The notes beneath the pieces are model-generated. The model was not told the DNA's origin and ran no database searches. It worked only from the letters and a program-made list of their open reading frames with translations. A program made the translations under genes and the position numbers. From the NCBI GenBank assembly GCA_001770935.1, contig MESI01000123.1, positions 1 through 64,000 on the forward strand: a DNA stretch of 64,000 bases, in the 5' to 3' direction. The number at the start of each line of letters is the position of its first letter. The stretch's first letter is position 1. Positions 18,596 through 27,356 of this stretch are shown here, piece after piece. This DNA is from Burkholderiales bacterium RIFCSPLOWO2_12_FULL_61_40. Lineage in GTDB: Bacteria > Pseudomonadota > Gammaproteobacteria > Burkholderiales > Burkholderiaceae_C.

Positions 18596-19768
18596 ATGAT
18601 CACAGGAGCTTCTATGCGTTCGGGCCCCATTCCCTGGGCCATGGTGGGTGGCGGCGCCGGAAGCCAGATTGGCTACATCCACCGCTCGGCGGCGCTGCGC
18701 GACGGCACCTTCCAACTCGTGGCGGGCGCGTTTGACATCGACCCCGAGCGCGGCCGCACCTTCGGCCAGAGCCTGGGCCTGCCGCCTGAGCGCTGCTACA
18801 GCGACTACAGCGCCATGTTCGCCGCAGAGGCCCAGCGGCCGGACGGCATTCGCGCGGTGTCCATTGCCACTCCCAATGGCACCCACTTCGCCATCTGCAA
18901 GGCCGCGATGGAAGCAGGCATCCATGTGGTGTGCGAAAAACCGCTGTGCTTCACCACCGCAGAAGCCGAGGAGCTGCTGGCACTGTCGCGCCAACACCGG
19001 CGCATCGTCGGTGTGACCTATGGCTATGCCGGCCACCAACTGATTGAGCAGGCGCGCGAAATGATTGCGCGCGGTGACCTGGGCGACATTCGCATCGTGC
19101 AGATGCAGTTTGCCCACGGCTTCCACAACGAGGCCGTCGAGGCCGCCAATCCGGCTGCGCGCTGGCGCATGGACCCCAAGTTCGCAGGCCCCAGCTACGT
19201 GCTGGGCGACATCGGCACGCACCCGCTGTACCTCTCGGAAGTGATGCTGCCAGAGCTGAAGATAGAGCGCCTGATGTGCTCGCGCCAAAGCTTCGTGAAA
19301 AGCCGTGCGCCGCTGGAAGACAACGCCTTCACCCTCATGCAGTACCAGGGCGGTGCCGTGGGCTACGTGTGGTCCTGCGCGGTCAATGCGGGTTCCATGC
19401 ACGGCCAGAAGATCCGCGTGATCGGCTCCAAGGCCAGCCTGGAATGGTGGGACGAGCGCCCCAACCAGATGCGCTTTGAAATCCAGGGCCAGCCCGTGCA
19501 GATTCTGGAACGCGGTATGGGCTACCTCCATGCCAATGCGCTGCAGGACGACCGCATTGGCGGAGGCCACCCCGAGGGTCTGTTCGAAGCCTGGTCCAAT
19601 CTGTACTACCGTTTTGGCATGGCCATGGAAGCCACGGACCGCGGTGACGTGGACCTGCTGGCGACGCTGCGTTATCCCGATATCCATGCTGGTATAGAAG
19701 GCGTGCGGTGGGTAGAAAACTGCGTGCGCTCCGCCGATGCAGGCGCCGTCTGGGTGGACTACGTGTGA
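18596..19768 (+). CDS. Gfo/Idh/MocA family oxidoreductase
   Basis: A 390-residue NAD(P)-dependent dehydrogenase. The N-terminal Rossmann fold starts with PWAMVGGGAGSQIGYIHRSA, and ATPNGTHFAICKAAMEAGIHVVCEKPL carries the EKP catalytic Lys. The C-terminal alpha/beta domain follows, with GDIGTHPLYLSE (His). The start at 18596 has CAGGAGAC 8-10 nt upstream and lies 19 nt after the preceding stop. It probably oxidises a hydroxyl of a cyclic polyol or sugar to a ketone, whose product is rearranged by the two epimerases. No transporter gene is linked. Confidence 0.9.
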   Translation: MITGASMRSGPIPWAMVGGGAGSQIGYIHRSAALRDGTFQLVAGAFDIDPERGRTFGQSLGLPPERCYSDYSAMFAAEAQRPDGIRAVSIATPNGTHFAICKAAMEAGIHVVCEKPLCFTTAEAEELLALSRQHRRIVGVTYGYAGHQLIEQAREMIARGDLGDIRIVQMQFAHGFHNEAVEAANPAARWRMDPKFAGPSYVLGDIGTHPLYLSEVMLPELKIERLMCSRQSFVKSRAPLEDNAFTLMQYQGGAVGYVWSCAVNAGSMHGQKIRVIGSKASLEWWDERPNQMRFEIQGQPVQILERGMGYLHANALQDDRIGGGHPEGLFEAWSNLYYRFGMAMEATDRGDVDLLATLRYPDIHAGIEGVRWVENCVRSADAGAVWVDYV

Positions 19769-19799
19769 GTTCGACCCGTCCCCGCGTCCATCACCTCAA

Positions 19800-21188
19800 C
19801 TAACACCCTCTGGCCTCCTCCAGAAACAAGGTGGCTTGAGATTTGACGCCAATGTGCACCGCCTCCCAAATCTGGACCGGAAAGTCCGGCGGCAGGATGG
19901 CCTGCACACGGCTCAGGGCTGCGTTCACCGCTTCGGTCATCGCCAGCATTTTTTGCCACACGCCGCCTGCACCGCAACTTTGTGCCAGGGTGAGCCAGTG
20001 CCGCGCCTGGATTTCGCGCATTTTGTAATGTGCATTTTTTGAACGTATAGCCATGGCCAGCTTGGCTTTGTGAATCGATACCAGATTGGGCCCGTGTCCG
20101 ATGATGGGCCAGGCGGAGAGCACGTCATACAAAGGCGTCAGGCTGTAATTGCCCCCCGCATGGTGGAAGATAGAAAAGTTCTTGGCATGGCCGTCGGTGG
20201 CGGCCAGCAGCCAGAACGCCAGTTGCGTGAGGGCAAAGCAGGTCCGGTCTTGGTCGGCCTGCTGGCTGCCAGCCAAATGGTCCAGGCAGGCGCGCATGGA
20301 CGGACCACCGTCCTGTTCGTATTTTTTGCCGGGTGCGGTGCCCGTCACTTGACAGAAATCCTCTTGGGGCAAGCGGGCAATCCACATCTCCTCGGCCGGG
20401 GTGAATCCCGCGTCGTTCTGAGTGCCAGGCGCAATGCTTTGCCAGCGCCGGTCAAAGCGCTCGACGACCAGCACCTTTTGCGTCCCGAAGGTGACCATCT
20501 CGGTCCTTGCCGTTGGCAGCCCGAGTTCCCGCAGAATTTGCGCACACAGCCATTCGTTTTCGACTGAGAGGCCCATGTCCGCGCGCATATTGCCGACCCG
20601 TCCGAGTGGCAACTTCAGGATGTGCGTGGTGGGCGTCGCGCCTTGGGGTAAATACCATTGGCCACCGTACTTGAGCAAGGCCGTTTTCTCCTGCGCCCCG
20701 GCAATCGAGATGCGGAAATCATCCAGAAAATCCAGGCCGTCGTGACGTTGGCCCAAGGGAACGTTCGTGGAGGTTGAAATCAGGATGCGCTCGACTTGGT
20801 CATCCGCAAGGGGCAACGCGTCAATGCGGTCCCAGCCATCGGGCTGCTTGCCAACCGGCAACAACTGGACTGCACCGACACAGTCGCGCCCAATCGCTTG
20901 CAACAGGTCAAATGCCTCGGTGGACCTGGTTTTGAAGCGTGAACGCAAGCGGGAGCGGATCTCCTGGCTGTCGGGCAGAAGGTTGTCAAAGTAGTGGGCT
21001 ACCTTGTCACCCCGGTGTTCGCTGGCGCCTGCCGTGATGGGCAAGGACAAAGACAAGGCGCGCCGGTAGGGCAGGCGCGTCCACTGCGGGTCATATTTGA
21101 AGGTGGGAACCGCATTGCGCGAGCTGCTCCACTCACCGACAAATTGGCCATTCATCCACACGTTGAGGGTGGCTGCCATGGTTACCAC
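19800..21188 (-). CDS. hipA: HipA family serine/threonine kinase toxin
   Basis: A 462-residue complete HipA. The HipA-N1 domain (LNVWMNGQFVGEWSSSRNAVPTFKYDP) is at the start. ATP-binding elements lie around KLPLGRVGNMRADMGLSVENEWLCAQILRELG, the catalytic loop is ATDGHAKNFSIF (D-x-H-x-x-N), and the metal site is LTPLYDVLSAWP. HipA toxins phosphorylate a target such as glutamyl-tRNA synthetase and arrest translation. The target here is unverified. It overlaps hipB by 7 nt, so the two are translationally coupled; Met4 is an alternative start. Its 3' end converges on the Gfo/Idh/MocA gene. Confidence 0.92.
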   Translation of the reverse strand: MVTMAATLNVWMNGQFVGEWSSSRNAVPTFKYDPQWTRLPYRRALSLSLPITAGASEHRGDKVAHYFDNLLPDSQEIRSRLRSRFKTRSTEAFDLLQAIGRDCVGAVQLLPVGKQPDGWDRIDALPLADDQVERILISTSTNVPLGQRHDGLDFLDDFRISIAGAQEKTALLKYGGQWYLPQGATPTTHILKLPLGRVGNMRADMGLSVENEWLCAQILRELGLPTARTEMVTFGTQKVLVVERFDRRWQSIAPGTQNDAGFTPAEEMWIARLPQEDFCQVTGTAPGKKYEQDGGPSMRACLDHLAGSQQADQDRTCFALTQLAFWLLAATDGHAKNFSIFHHAGGNYSLTPLYDVLSAWPIIGHGPNLVSIHKAKLAMAIRSKNAHYKMREIQARHWLTLAQSCGAGGVWQKMLAMTEAVNAALSRVQAILPPDFPVQIWEAVHIGVKSQATLFLEEARGC

Positions 21189-21457
21189 TCCCCTTGGGGT
21201 GTGGGCGGCCTGACGGCGGTCTGCGTGTCTGGGGCGCTGCCGGTGACCGGTTCCAGGCTGATGCGCAAGCCCAAAGCAGAAACGAGTAACAAGAATTGCC
21301 TGACGCTGATGGACAGGGGGTCCGCTTCAATCCGGGCGATCCGGGCCTGACTCAGCCCCAGCAGGACGCCCAATGCAGCCTGACTCAAGCCGCGCTCGGT
21401 GCGAAACGCGCGCAGATGGCTCGCCAGTTGTGTGGGGGTTTGGATTGGATAAGACAT
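21182..21457 (-). CDS. hipB: HipB-type HTH antitoxin
   Basis: A 91-residue XRE-family repressor with the HTH at residues 12-65 (LASHLRAFRTERGLSQAALGVLLGLSQARIARIEADPLSISVRQFL). It lies upstream of hipA and overlaps it, the standard antitoxin-first order. The start codon at 21457 sits at the inner edge of a 9-bp-arm inverted repeat (21449-21476), expected for an autoregulated hipBA promoter. It would bind HipA and neutralise it. Confidence 0.92.
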   Translation of the reverse strand: MSYPIQTPTQLASHLRAFRTERGLSQAALGVLLGLSQARIARIEADPLSISVRQFLLLVSALGLRISLEPVTGSAPDTQTAVRPPTPQGEW

Positions 21458-21476
21458 GCTGCACTTTATGTCTTAT
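21449..21476. promoter_or_regulatory. hipBA operator (inverted repeat)
   Basis: Arms ATAAGACAT and ATGTCTTAT are perfect reverse complements separated by 10 nt. The arm nearest the gene contains the hipB start codon, so bound HipB would block both transcription and early elongation. No other copy was seen in the window. Confidence 0.75.
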
Positions 21477-21614
21477 TTGGCATATGTGCAACTTATTACC
21501 TATTCGGCATGCGGCACCGCATATCTGATGCCTGCTGTTTGATTTCACGCCTCATTTTCTGGCACTAGCGTCCCGCCCGTTGTACAGTCGCAACTTCGAC
21601 AAAGAAGGTACGTT

Positions 21615-22316
21615 ATGGTCAAAACTTGGCAAGAATCCACCGTGGTGTACGGTACCGAAGATATTCTCACCAGCCTGTGCAATTCGGTGACACGGGTGCT
21701 GGCGGTGGCGACCCAGTGCGATATTCACTATTCCGGCATGGTGCAGCGCATCACCAAGACCTGTCTCAAGCCCGATATCGGCTGCTTTGTGTTGTTTGAT
21801 GGCGGGTTTTCGGGTCTGGTGGTGCTCAATTTCTCGGCCGCAACGGCGATGGAACTCTACGAAAGCTACATGCTGAACATGGGCATGCCCAAAAGTGAGT
21901 TGGCAAGTGCCCACACCTCCGACGAGGTGAGCAACATCATGGGTGAGCTCATGAACCAGATCGTGGGGGATTTCACGGGCAAGGTGCGGCGTGAATTGCA
22001 AACCCACATCACCCAGAACCAGCCCAAGATGCTGGTGCTCAACAAGCAGGTGGTGCTGAGTGTGGACACCCAGTTGGACAAGCCCGAGTCCCGGCGGGTG
22101 ACTTTCTACACCGGCAAAAACAATATCTTTTACCTGGAACTGGCGATCGACCGCACCGAGTTCATCAAGCTGCACGACTTTGAGGTCAACGAAGCACTCA
22201 ATCCGGACGAAGTGATTGCGCAGGTCGATGCCGACCGCAATGTCGTTGCGCCCGCACCAGCGCCCGCACCGGAAATTACCGACAACGACGAGCTTTTGAA
22301 ATCCCTGGGGATGTAA
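21615..22316 (+). CDS. DUF3334 / CheX-like protein
   Basis: A 233-residue soluble protein resembling the DUF3334 family, which has a CheC/CheX-like fold. The segment SDEVSNIMGELMNQIVGDFTGKV is the typical E-x-x-N-x-x-x-x-x helix of that fold, and residues 50-75 form a strand-rich core. The C-terminal tail is Ala/Pro-rich and ends in DNDELLKSLGM. Possible roles are phosphatase-like or adaptor activity in chemotaxis or signalling, inferred only from fold. It is monocistronic, with a good intrinsic terminator 75 nt downstream, and is divergent from hipB. Confidence 0.7.
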   Translation: MVKTWQESTVVYGTEDILTSLCNSVTRVLAVATQCDIHYSGMVQRITKTCLKPDIGCFVLFDGGFSGLVVLNFSAATAMELYESYMLNMGMPKSELASAHTSDEVSNIMGELMNQIVGDFTGKVRRELQTHITQNQPKMLVLNKQVVLSVDTQLDKPESRRVTFYTGKNNIFYLELAIDRTEFIKLHDFEVNEALNPDEVIAQVDADRNVVAPAPAPAPEITDNDELLKSLGM

Positions 22317-22389
22317 GCCCCCGGCACTGTGCTCCCAGCGGCCAAACCAGCGGATCTTGGGCGCAGCACAAGGCCGTGTGAAATGTGCG

Positions 22390-22420
22390 GGCAAGCGTGG
22401 TCGACATGCTTGCCTTTTTT
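22390..22420 (+). terminator. Intrinsic terminator after the DUF3334 gene
   Basis: A stem GGCAAGC / GCTTGCC with an 11-nt loop is followed directly by six T residues. It lies between the DUF3334 stop (22316) and the permease start (22443), separating the two transcription units. Confidence 0.85.
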
Positions 22421-22442
22421 GCGTTTACGCTAAGGTAGCGCC

Positions 22443-24980
22443 ATGAACCTCTCTTTTTGGCGCCTGGGCTGGCGCACCCTGTGGCGTGATCTACGGTCCG
22501 GTGATTTGCGGCTGGTGATCGTGGCGGTCACCCTGGCCGTGGCGGCACTGACCGCCGTGGGCTTTTTTGCGGACCGGCTCAAGGGCGGCCTGCAGCGTGA
22601 TGCGCGCCAGTTGCTGGGCGGCGACGCGGTGGTGTCCAGCGACAACCCCACGCCCGAGGCTTTTGAGGCCAAGGCGCGGGCCCTGGGCCTGTCGGTGGTG
22701 CAGACCATGGGTTTTCCCACCATGGCGCGCGCCAGCGACGCACAGGGCGGGGCGGCCAAGCTGGTGGCCCTGAAAGTGGTGGAGCCGGGTTACCCCTTGC
22801 GCGGTGCACTGCGGGTGACCAGCAGCCCTGAAGCGCCAGACACCCTGACCCATAACATCCCCGCGCCGGGGCAGGCCTGGGTGGATGCATCGCTGCTGGA
22901 CGCCCTTGGTCTGAAAGTGGGCGACGTGCTGCTCTTGGGCGACAGCCGGTTCACCCTGGGTGCCATCATCGTGAACGAGCCAGACCGGGGCGCGGGCTTC
23001 ATGAACTTTGCCCCTCGGGTGATGGTGCACCGCGCCGACATTGCCGCCACCGGGCTGATCCAGCCCGCCAGCCGCCTGAACTACCGCATGGCCGTGGCCG
23101 GTGAGGACGTTGCGGTGAAAGTGTTTGTGGACTGGGCGGATGGGCAAATCAAGGCCAATGCCAGCCTGGGTGATCGTGCGGTGCGCGGGGTGCGGGTGGA
23201 GTCGCTGCAAAGTGGCCGCCCCGAGATGAGCCAGACGCTGGAGCGTGCCGAAAAATTCCTGAGCCTGGTGGCCCTGCTGGCGGCCTTGCTCAGCGCGGTG
23301 GCGGTGGCCCTGGCGGCGCGGGCCTTTGCCGCCAGCCATCTGGACGACTGCGCCATGCTGCGGGTGCTGGGCCTGAGCCAGCGCACCATTGCCTCGGCGT
23401 ACGCCTATGAGTTTGCACTGGTGGGGGTGTTTTCCAGCGGCCTGGGTGTGTTGATCGGCTACGCGGTGCACTATATTTTTGTGCTTTTGCTGGCGGGCCT
23501 GGTGGATTCGGCCCTGCCTGCGGCCACGGTGTGGCCGGTGCTGCTGGGCATGGGCATGGGCATGACCCTGCTGTTGGCCTTTGGCCTGCCGCCGGTGCTG
23601 CAACTGGCGCAGGTGCCGCCCTTGCGGGTGATTCGCCGCGACGTGGGCAACCTGCGGCCCGCCTCCCTGGGCGTGCTGGCGCTGGGCGTGGCCGGTTTTG
23701 CGGCCTTGCTGCTGGCCGCCAGCAGCGATCTGCAACTGGGCCTGATTGCGGTGGGTGGTTTTGCCGGTGCGGTGGTGGTGTTTGCTGCTTTGAGTTGGGT
23801 GGCGGTGAAGCTGTTGCGCAAGAGCGTGAACGAGAGCACGGCGCCGCGCTGGCTGGTGCTGGCCACGCGGCAAATGTCTGCCCGCCCGGCCTACACCGTG
23901 GTGCAGGTGAGTGCCCTGTCGGTGGGCCTGCTGGCCCTGGTGCTGCTGGTGTTGCTGCGCACCGATTTGATCAGCAGCTGGCGCAAAGCCACGCCGCCCG
24001 ATGCCCCCAACCGCTTTGTGATCAATGTCATGCCGGAACAGTCGCAGGCCTTTCAAAAGGCACTGACCCAGGGTGGTGTGGCCAAGTTCGATTGGTACCC
24101 CATGATCCGTGGCCGGCTGGTGGCCATCAACGGGCGCACTGTCACGCCGGACGACTATGAAGAAGACCGTGCCAAGCGCCTGGTGGACCGGGAGTTCAAC
24201 CTCTCGCACAGCGCCGTCCAACCCGACAACAACGCCATCGTGGCGGGCCGCTGGACGCAGGAAGAGCAGGGCGCCATCAGCGTGGAGGAGGGCATCGCCA
24301 ATACGCTCAAGCTGAAGCTGGGCGACACCCTGCGCTTTGACATCGGCGGCATGCAGACCGAGTCGCACATCAGCTCCTTGCGCAAGGTGGACTGGGGCTC
24401 CATGCGGGCCAACTTCTTCGTGATGTACCCGGTGAGCCGCCTGGAGAACGTGCCCACCACCTTCATGGGCGCCTTCAAAGCGCCCGCGACCCAGGGTTTT
24501 GACAATGCGCTGGTGCACCAGTTCCCCAATGTCACCAATGTGGACATGAGCAGCACCATCGGCCAGATCCAGCGGGTGCTGGACCAGGTGATCCGGGCGG
24601 TGGAGTTTTTGTTTGGCTTCACCCTGGCCGCGGGCCTGGTGGTGCTATTCGCGGCGGTCACGGCCACGCGGGATGAGCGCGCGCGTGAATTCGCCATCAT
24701 GCGGGCCGTGGGCGCGCGGGGCAGCCTGTTGCGCCAGGTGCAGCGCGCCGAGCTGGCGGGTGTGGGGCTGCTGGCCGGATTTTTGGCCTCGGTGGTGGCG
24801 GCGGCGGTGGGCTGGGCGCTGGCGCGTTATGTGTTCGAGTTTGAATGGGCGGTGTCGTTGTGGGTGCCCCTGCTGGGTGCGCTGGCCGGGGCCATGTTGG
24901 CGCTGGCGGCGGGCTGGTGGGGTTTGCGCGATGTGCTGCGCCGCCCGGTGGTGGAAACTCTGCGCCGTGCGGCATCATGA
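22443..24980 (+). CDS. ABC transporter permease, YbbP/FtsX family
   Basis: An 845-residue permease with a membrane segment near residues 22-45, a large periplasmic domain, three further segments (about 270-390), two central segments, a second periplasmic domain and four C-terminal segments. This duplicated FtsX layout is typical of YbbP. The N-terminal FWRLGWRTLWRDLRSGDLRLVI and C-terminal ATRDERAREFAIMRAVGARGSLLRQVQRAEL are characteristic. Homologues act with an ATPase (YbbA) in lipoprotein or esterase-linked export. No ATPase gene is adjacent here, so its partner must be encoded elsewhere. The start lies just after the terminator; the gene is probably independently transcribed. Confidence 0.88.
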   Translation: MNLSFWRLGWRTLWRDLRSGDLRLVIVAVTLAVAALTAVGFFADRLKGGLQRDARQLLGGDAVVSSDNPTPEAFEAKARALGLSVVQTMGFPTMARASDAQGGAAKLVALKVVEPGYPLRGALRVTSSPEAPDTLTHNIPAPGQAWVDASLLDALGLKVGDVLLLGDSRFTLGAIIVNEPDRGAGFMNFAPRVMVHRADIAATGLIQPASRLNYRMAVAGEDVAVKVFVDWADGQIKANASLGDRAVRGVRVESLQSGRPEMSQTLERAEKFLSLVALLAALLSAVAVALAARAFAASHLDDCAMLRVLGLSQRTIASAYAYEFALVGVFSSGLGVLIGYAVHYIFVLLLAGLVDSALPAATVWPVLLGMGMGMTLLLAFGLPPVLQLAQVPPLRVIRRDVGNLRPASLGVLALGVAGFAALLLAASSDLQLGLIAVGGFAGAVVVFAALSWVAVKLLRKSVNESTAPRWLVLATRQMSARPAYTVVQVSALSVGLLALVLLVLLRTDLISSWRKATPPDAPNRFVINVMPEQSQAFQKALTQGGVAKFDWYPMIRGRLVAINGRTVTPDDYEEDRAKRLVDREFNLSHSAVQPDNNAIVAGRWTQEEQGAISVEEGIANTLKLKLGDTLRFDIGGMQTESHISSLRKVDWGSMRANFFVMYPVSRLENVPTTFMGAFKAPATQGFDNALVHQFPNVTNVDMSSTIGQIQRVLDQVIRAVEFLFGFTLAAGLVVLFAAVTATRDERAREFAIMRAVGARGSLLRQVQRAELAGVGLLAGFLASVVAAAVGWALARYVFEFEWAVSLWVPLLGALAGAMLALAAGWWGLRDVLRRPVVETLRRAAS

Positions 24981-25028
24981 TCCATTGCTACACTTGCCCG
25001 TAACTCACCTACCAACCCTACGTTGAAC

Positions 25029-25520
25029 ATGTCGGACACAACCCAAGAACCCGCTGCAGAGTCGAGTAGCGGTGGCAGCGAATCCCTCAAGGCTTTTCGT
25101 GCCATTTTGGCGGCAGAAGCTGCAGCGGGAATCGTGCATGCCAAACCTGTGGAGAACGTCGTCTACCCGGTGCCAGAGGGGGCGCCCCTGGCGAAGGTCG
25201 GTGTTGAGGCGCGGGCCGCCGAGCGCAAACTGGTGAGCGGACGCGCCAGGGTCACGCTGGGGGGCGGGACGGTGATCATGGGAAAAATGCTGGATGTGTC
25301 CAAGCTGGGGGCCTCGCTGATGCTGGAAGACTTGCTGGCGGTCAAGAAAACCTGCACCCTGGACTGCGACATCTTTCACAACGGCAAGCGTTATGTGTTT
25401 TCCGTGCCTGCTTTGTCGGTGCATGCGGTGCTGGTCAGTGGCAAGGGGTTCAAGGTGGGTTTCCAGTTTGGGCCGCGCGCACCCGCCGCAACCCAAACCC
25501 TGGATGACCTTTTGAAGTAA
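25029..25520 (+). CDS. PilZ-like domain protein
   Basis: A 163-residue protein. The first 60 residues are Ala/Glu/Ser-rich and probably flexible. The rest resembles a PilZ barrel, with basic residues in RKLVSGRARV, then MLDVSKLGASLML (D-x-S-x-x-G) and FKVGFQFG. The Arg motif is not a clean RxxxR, so c-di-GMP binding is uncertain. The C-terminus ends LDDLLK, similar to the tail of the DUF3334 protein. It follows the permease by 48 nt and converges on the phosphofructokinase. An alternative Met lies 6 nt upstream. Confidence 0.6.
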   Translation: MSDTTQEPAAESSSGGSESLKAFRAILAAEAAAGIVHAKPVENVVYPVPEGAPLAKVGVEARAAERKLVSGRARVTLGGGTVIMGKMLDVSKLGASLMLEDLLAVKKTCTLDCDIFHNGKRYVFSVPALSVHAVLVSGKGFKVGFQFGPRAPAATQTLDDLLK

Positions 25521-25547
25521 TCCTGCAAGGACGGTTGGCGGGTGGGC

Positions 25548-26768
25548 CTACCGCCCCGTATTCAGCACCTTGGCCACCGGGTTGTGGCGCAGCCGGAACG
25601 CATCCGGCATACCCGAACCCAGCAGCGGGCGCAAATACATCCGGAATGCGTCCGTCACGTCGGTGCCGCTGGCGGCAATGAATTCGTCTTCCATCACCCG
25701 CGTCTTGCCCGCCACGGCGTCCAGCGGCAGCAGTTCGTAGTCGGCGGAGTAAAAGCCGGTGCGCTTGATGGCCACCGATCCGTCCTTGCCGCCCCACATG
25801 GCGTATTGCACGGCTTTTTCGCCTACTTCGCGGGCTTCGCGCTGGTCCACGTCGGACACGCAGCCGATAAAAGAGCGCTGCAGGTAACCAAAGGTGTCGC
25901 CCCGCACCCGCTTGATCTGGAGCCTGGCCTTGATTTCTTCGCACAGCAGATCGGCCAGCGCGCCGTTGCCCGAGAGCTGCACATTGCCATGGGCGTCGTG
26001 TTCCAGGTCTTTGGCCAGCAGGCTGGCAATGGGGGTGCCACTGGCATCGTGCACGCCTTCGGAGACCGCAATCACGCAGCGGCCATACCGCGCATAGGTG
26101 TCCTTCACATCGGCCAGGAATTTATCCAGCACAAAGGTGCGCTCGGGCAGGTAAATCAGGTGCGGGCCGTCGTCGGGAAACTTCTTGCCCAGGGCTGCGC
26201 TAGCGGTCAAAAAACCGGCATGGCGGCCCATCACCACGCCCACATAGACGCCGGGCAGGGCGGCGTTGTCCAGGTTGGCCCCGGCAAAGGCCTGGGCCAC
26301 AAAACGCGCCGCCGACGGGTAGCCGGGCGTATGGTCGTTGCCCACCAGGTCGTTGTCGATGGTCTTGGGTATGTGGATGGCGCGCAGCGGGTAGGCGGCC
26401 TTGCGTGCCTCTTCGCTCACGATGCGCACCGTGTCCGACGAGTCATTGCCGCCGATGTAAAAAAAATGCTCGATTCTATGCGCCTGCAGCACCCGAAAAA
26501 TCTCCTGGCAGTAGGGTAAATCGGGCTTGTCGCGTGTGGAGCCCAGGGCCGAGGAGGGCGTGTTGGCCACCAGCTCCAGGTTGTGGCGGGTTTCCTGGGT
26601 GAGGTCCACAAAGTCTTCGTTCACGATGCCGCGCACGCCGTGGCAAGCGCCGTAGATGCGCTCGATTGCGCCAAAGCGCCGCGCCTCCAGCGCCACGCCG
26701 ACCAGCGATTGGTTGATGACTGCGGTGGGGCCGCCGCCTTGGGCGACCAATATTTTTCCTGATGCCAC
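25548..26768 (-). CDS. pfp: 6-phosphofructokinase, pyrophosphate-dependent type
   Basis: A 406-residue phosphofructokinase. GILVAQGGG-like phosphate-binding residues open the protein (KILVAQGGGPTAVINQSL). The key loop reads YIGGNDSSDT, with Asp where ATP-dependent enzymes have Gly, followed by IPKTIDNDL with Lys at the second selectivity position. Both point to PPi as phosphoryl donor. MGRHAGFLTA and PERTF complete the active site. I chose a GTG start at 26768 because GAGGAAA lies at proper spacing and it begins one residue before the conserved strand; the open frame upstream is GC-rich non-coding. It would act reversibly in glycolysis. Confidence 0.88.
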   Translation of the reverse strand: MASGKILVAQGGGPTAVINQSLVGVALEARRFGAIERIYGACHGVRGIVNEDFVDLTQETRHNLELVANTPSSALGSTRDKPDLPYCQEIFRVLQAHRIEHFFYIGGNDSSDTVRIVSEEARKAAYPLRAIHIPKTIDNDLVGNDHTPGYPSAARFVAQAFAGANLDNAALPGVYVGVVMGRHAGFLTASAALGKKFPDDGPHLIYLPERTFVLDKFLADVKDTYARYGRCVIAVSEGVHDASGTPIASLLAKDLEHDAHGNVQLSGNGALADLLCEEIKARLQIKRVRGDTFGYLQRSFIGCVSDVDQREAREVGEKAVQYAMWGGKDGSVAIKRTGFYSADYELLPLDAVAGKTRVMEDEFIAASGTDVTDAFRMYLRPLLGSGMPDAFRLRHNPVAKVLNTGR

Positions 26769-27356
26769 GGCGTGTTTCCTCAAGTCGGATTGGGTTGGAC
26801 GATGGTTGGGGTCATCGATTGTGCCTTTGCTTTGGGGGCTGTGCCTGTGGCAATCCGCAAGGCTATGCACCCGTTCACTGTTGAAACCTGGGTTTCCCCT
26901 GCTCCCTCTTGTTCTTTTGCCAGGGCATGGCCTGCATGCCCCACGCGCGCCCACCACGCCCCTGGGCAGGTGGATCGGGTGTCCCTTCGGCGGCCCCATT
27001 CGCGGTCGCCACAAAAGCAGGCGCACCGCCAGCGGTGTTCACGCAATAACGAAGGCACACCGGAAACACCGGTCCGCGAGCGTGGGCCAGAGAAGGGATT
27101 CCCGGTTCGCCTGCCCCGCCCATCCGCAGGTCCGCAAGGCCCCGCAAACCAATACAGCCGCTATCAAAAAAATAGCCATCTGCGCTTATTCCACAAGGTC
27201 CAAAGGCCTATTCCATGATCAATCCTGAAAAAAACAGGGTCTGCCCAGCGGCAAGCGGAAACCCTCTGCCTGGCGCAGACCAAAGTTCAACAGCCAACGG
27301 GTACATAGCCATCCGCAATGCCATGCCCCGCACATCGGCGGTGTGATACTTGGCGC
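26769..27356. other. 588-bp gene-less region between pfp and tupB
   Basis: No convincing gene is visible; the frames here lack protein-like composition. It contains dispersed repeat copy 3 (27160-27220) and an imperfect 25-nt inverted repeat. One arm is at 26861-26885 and the other at 27286-27310, matching at 22 of 25 positions. It is the shared upstream region of the divergent pfp and tupBCA units. No known riboswitch was recognised, including the molybdenum/tungsten-cofactor type. Confidence 0.7.
27160..27220 (+). repeat. Dispersed repeat copy 3
   Basis: Begins GCTATCAAAAAAATAGCC, then CTGCGCTTATTCC, then a degenerate version of the GGGCTAGAGGCC segment (GGTCCAAAGGCC) and a T-poor end. It is the only copy standing in a long intergenic region, about 140 nt upstream of tupB. 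Confidence 0.7.

Noticed and set aside
22491-24518. 675-codon open frame on the minus strand
   Set aside because: Antisense to the YbbP-type permease; composition is His/Gln/Gly-rich and lacks any domain.
26860-27150. Molybdenum/tungsten-cofactor riboswitch upstream of tupBCA
   Set aside because: I compared the region by eye with the moaA-leader type RNA and found no convincing match.
26780-27228. Several overlapping frames in the pfp-tup gap, including an upstream extension of pfp
   Set aside because: Arg/Pro-rich composition, no ribosome sites, and dispersed repeat in the middle; the GTG at 26768 gives the expected PFK start.
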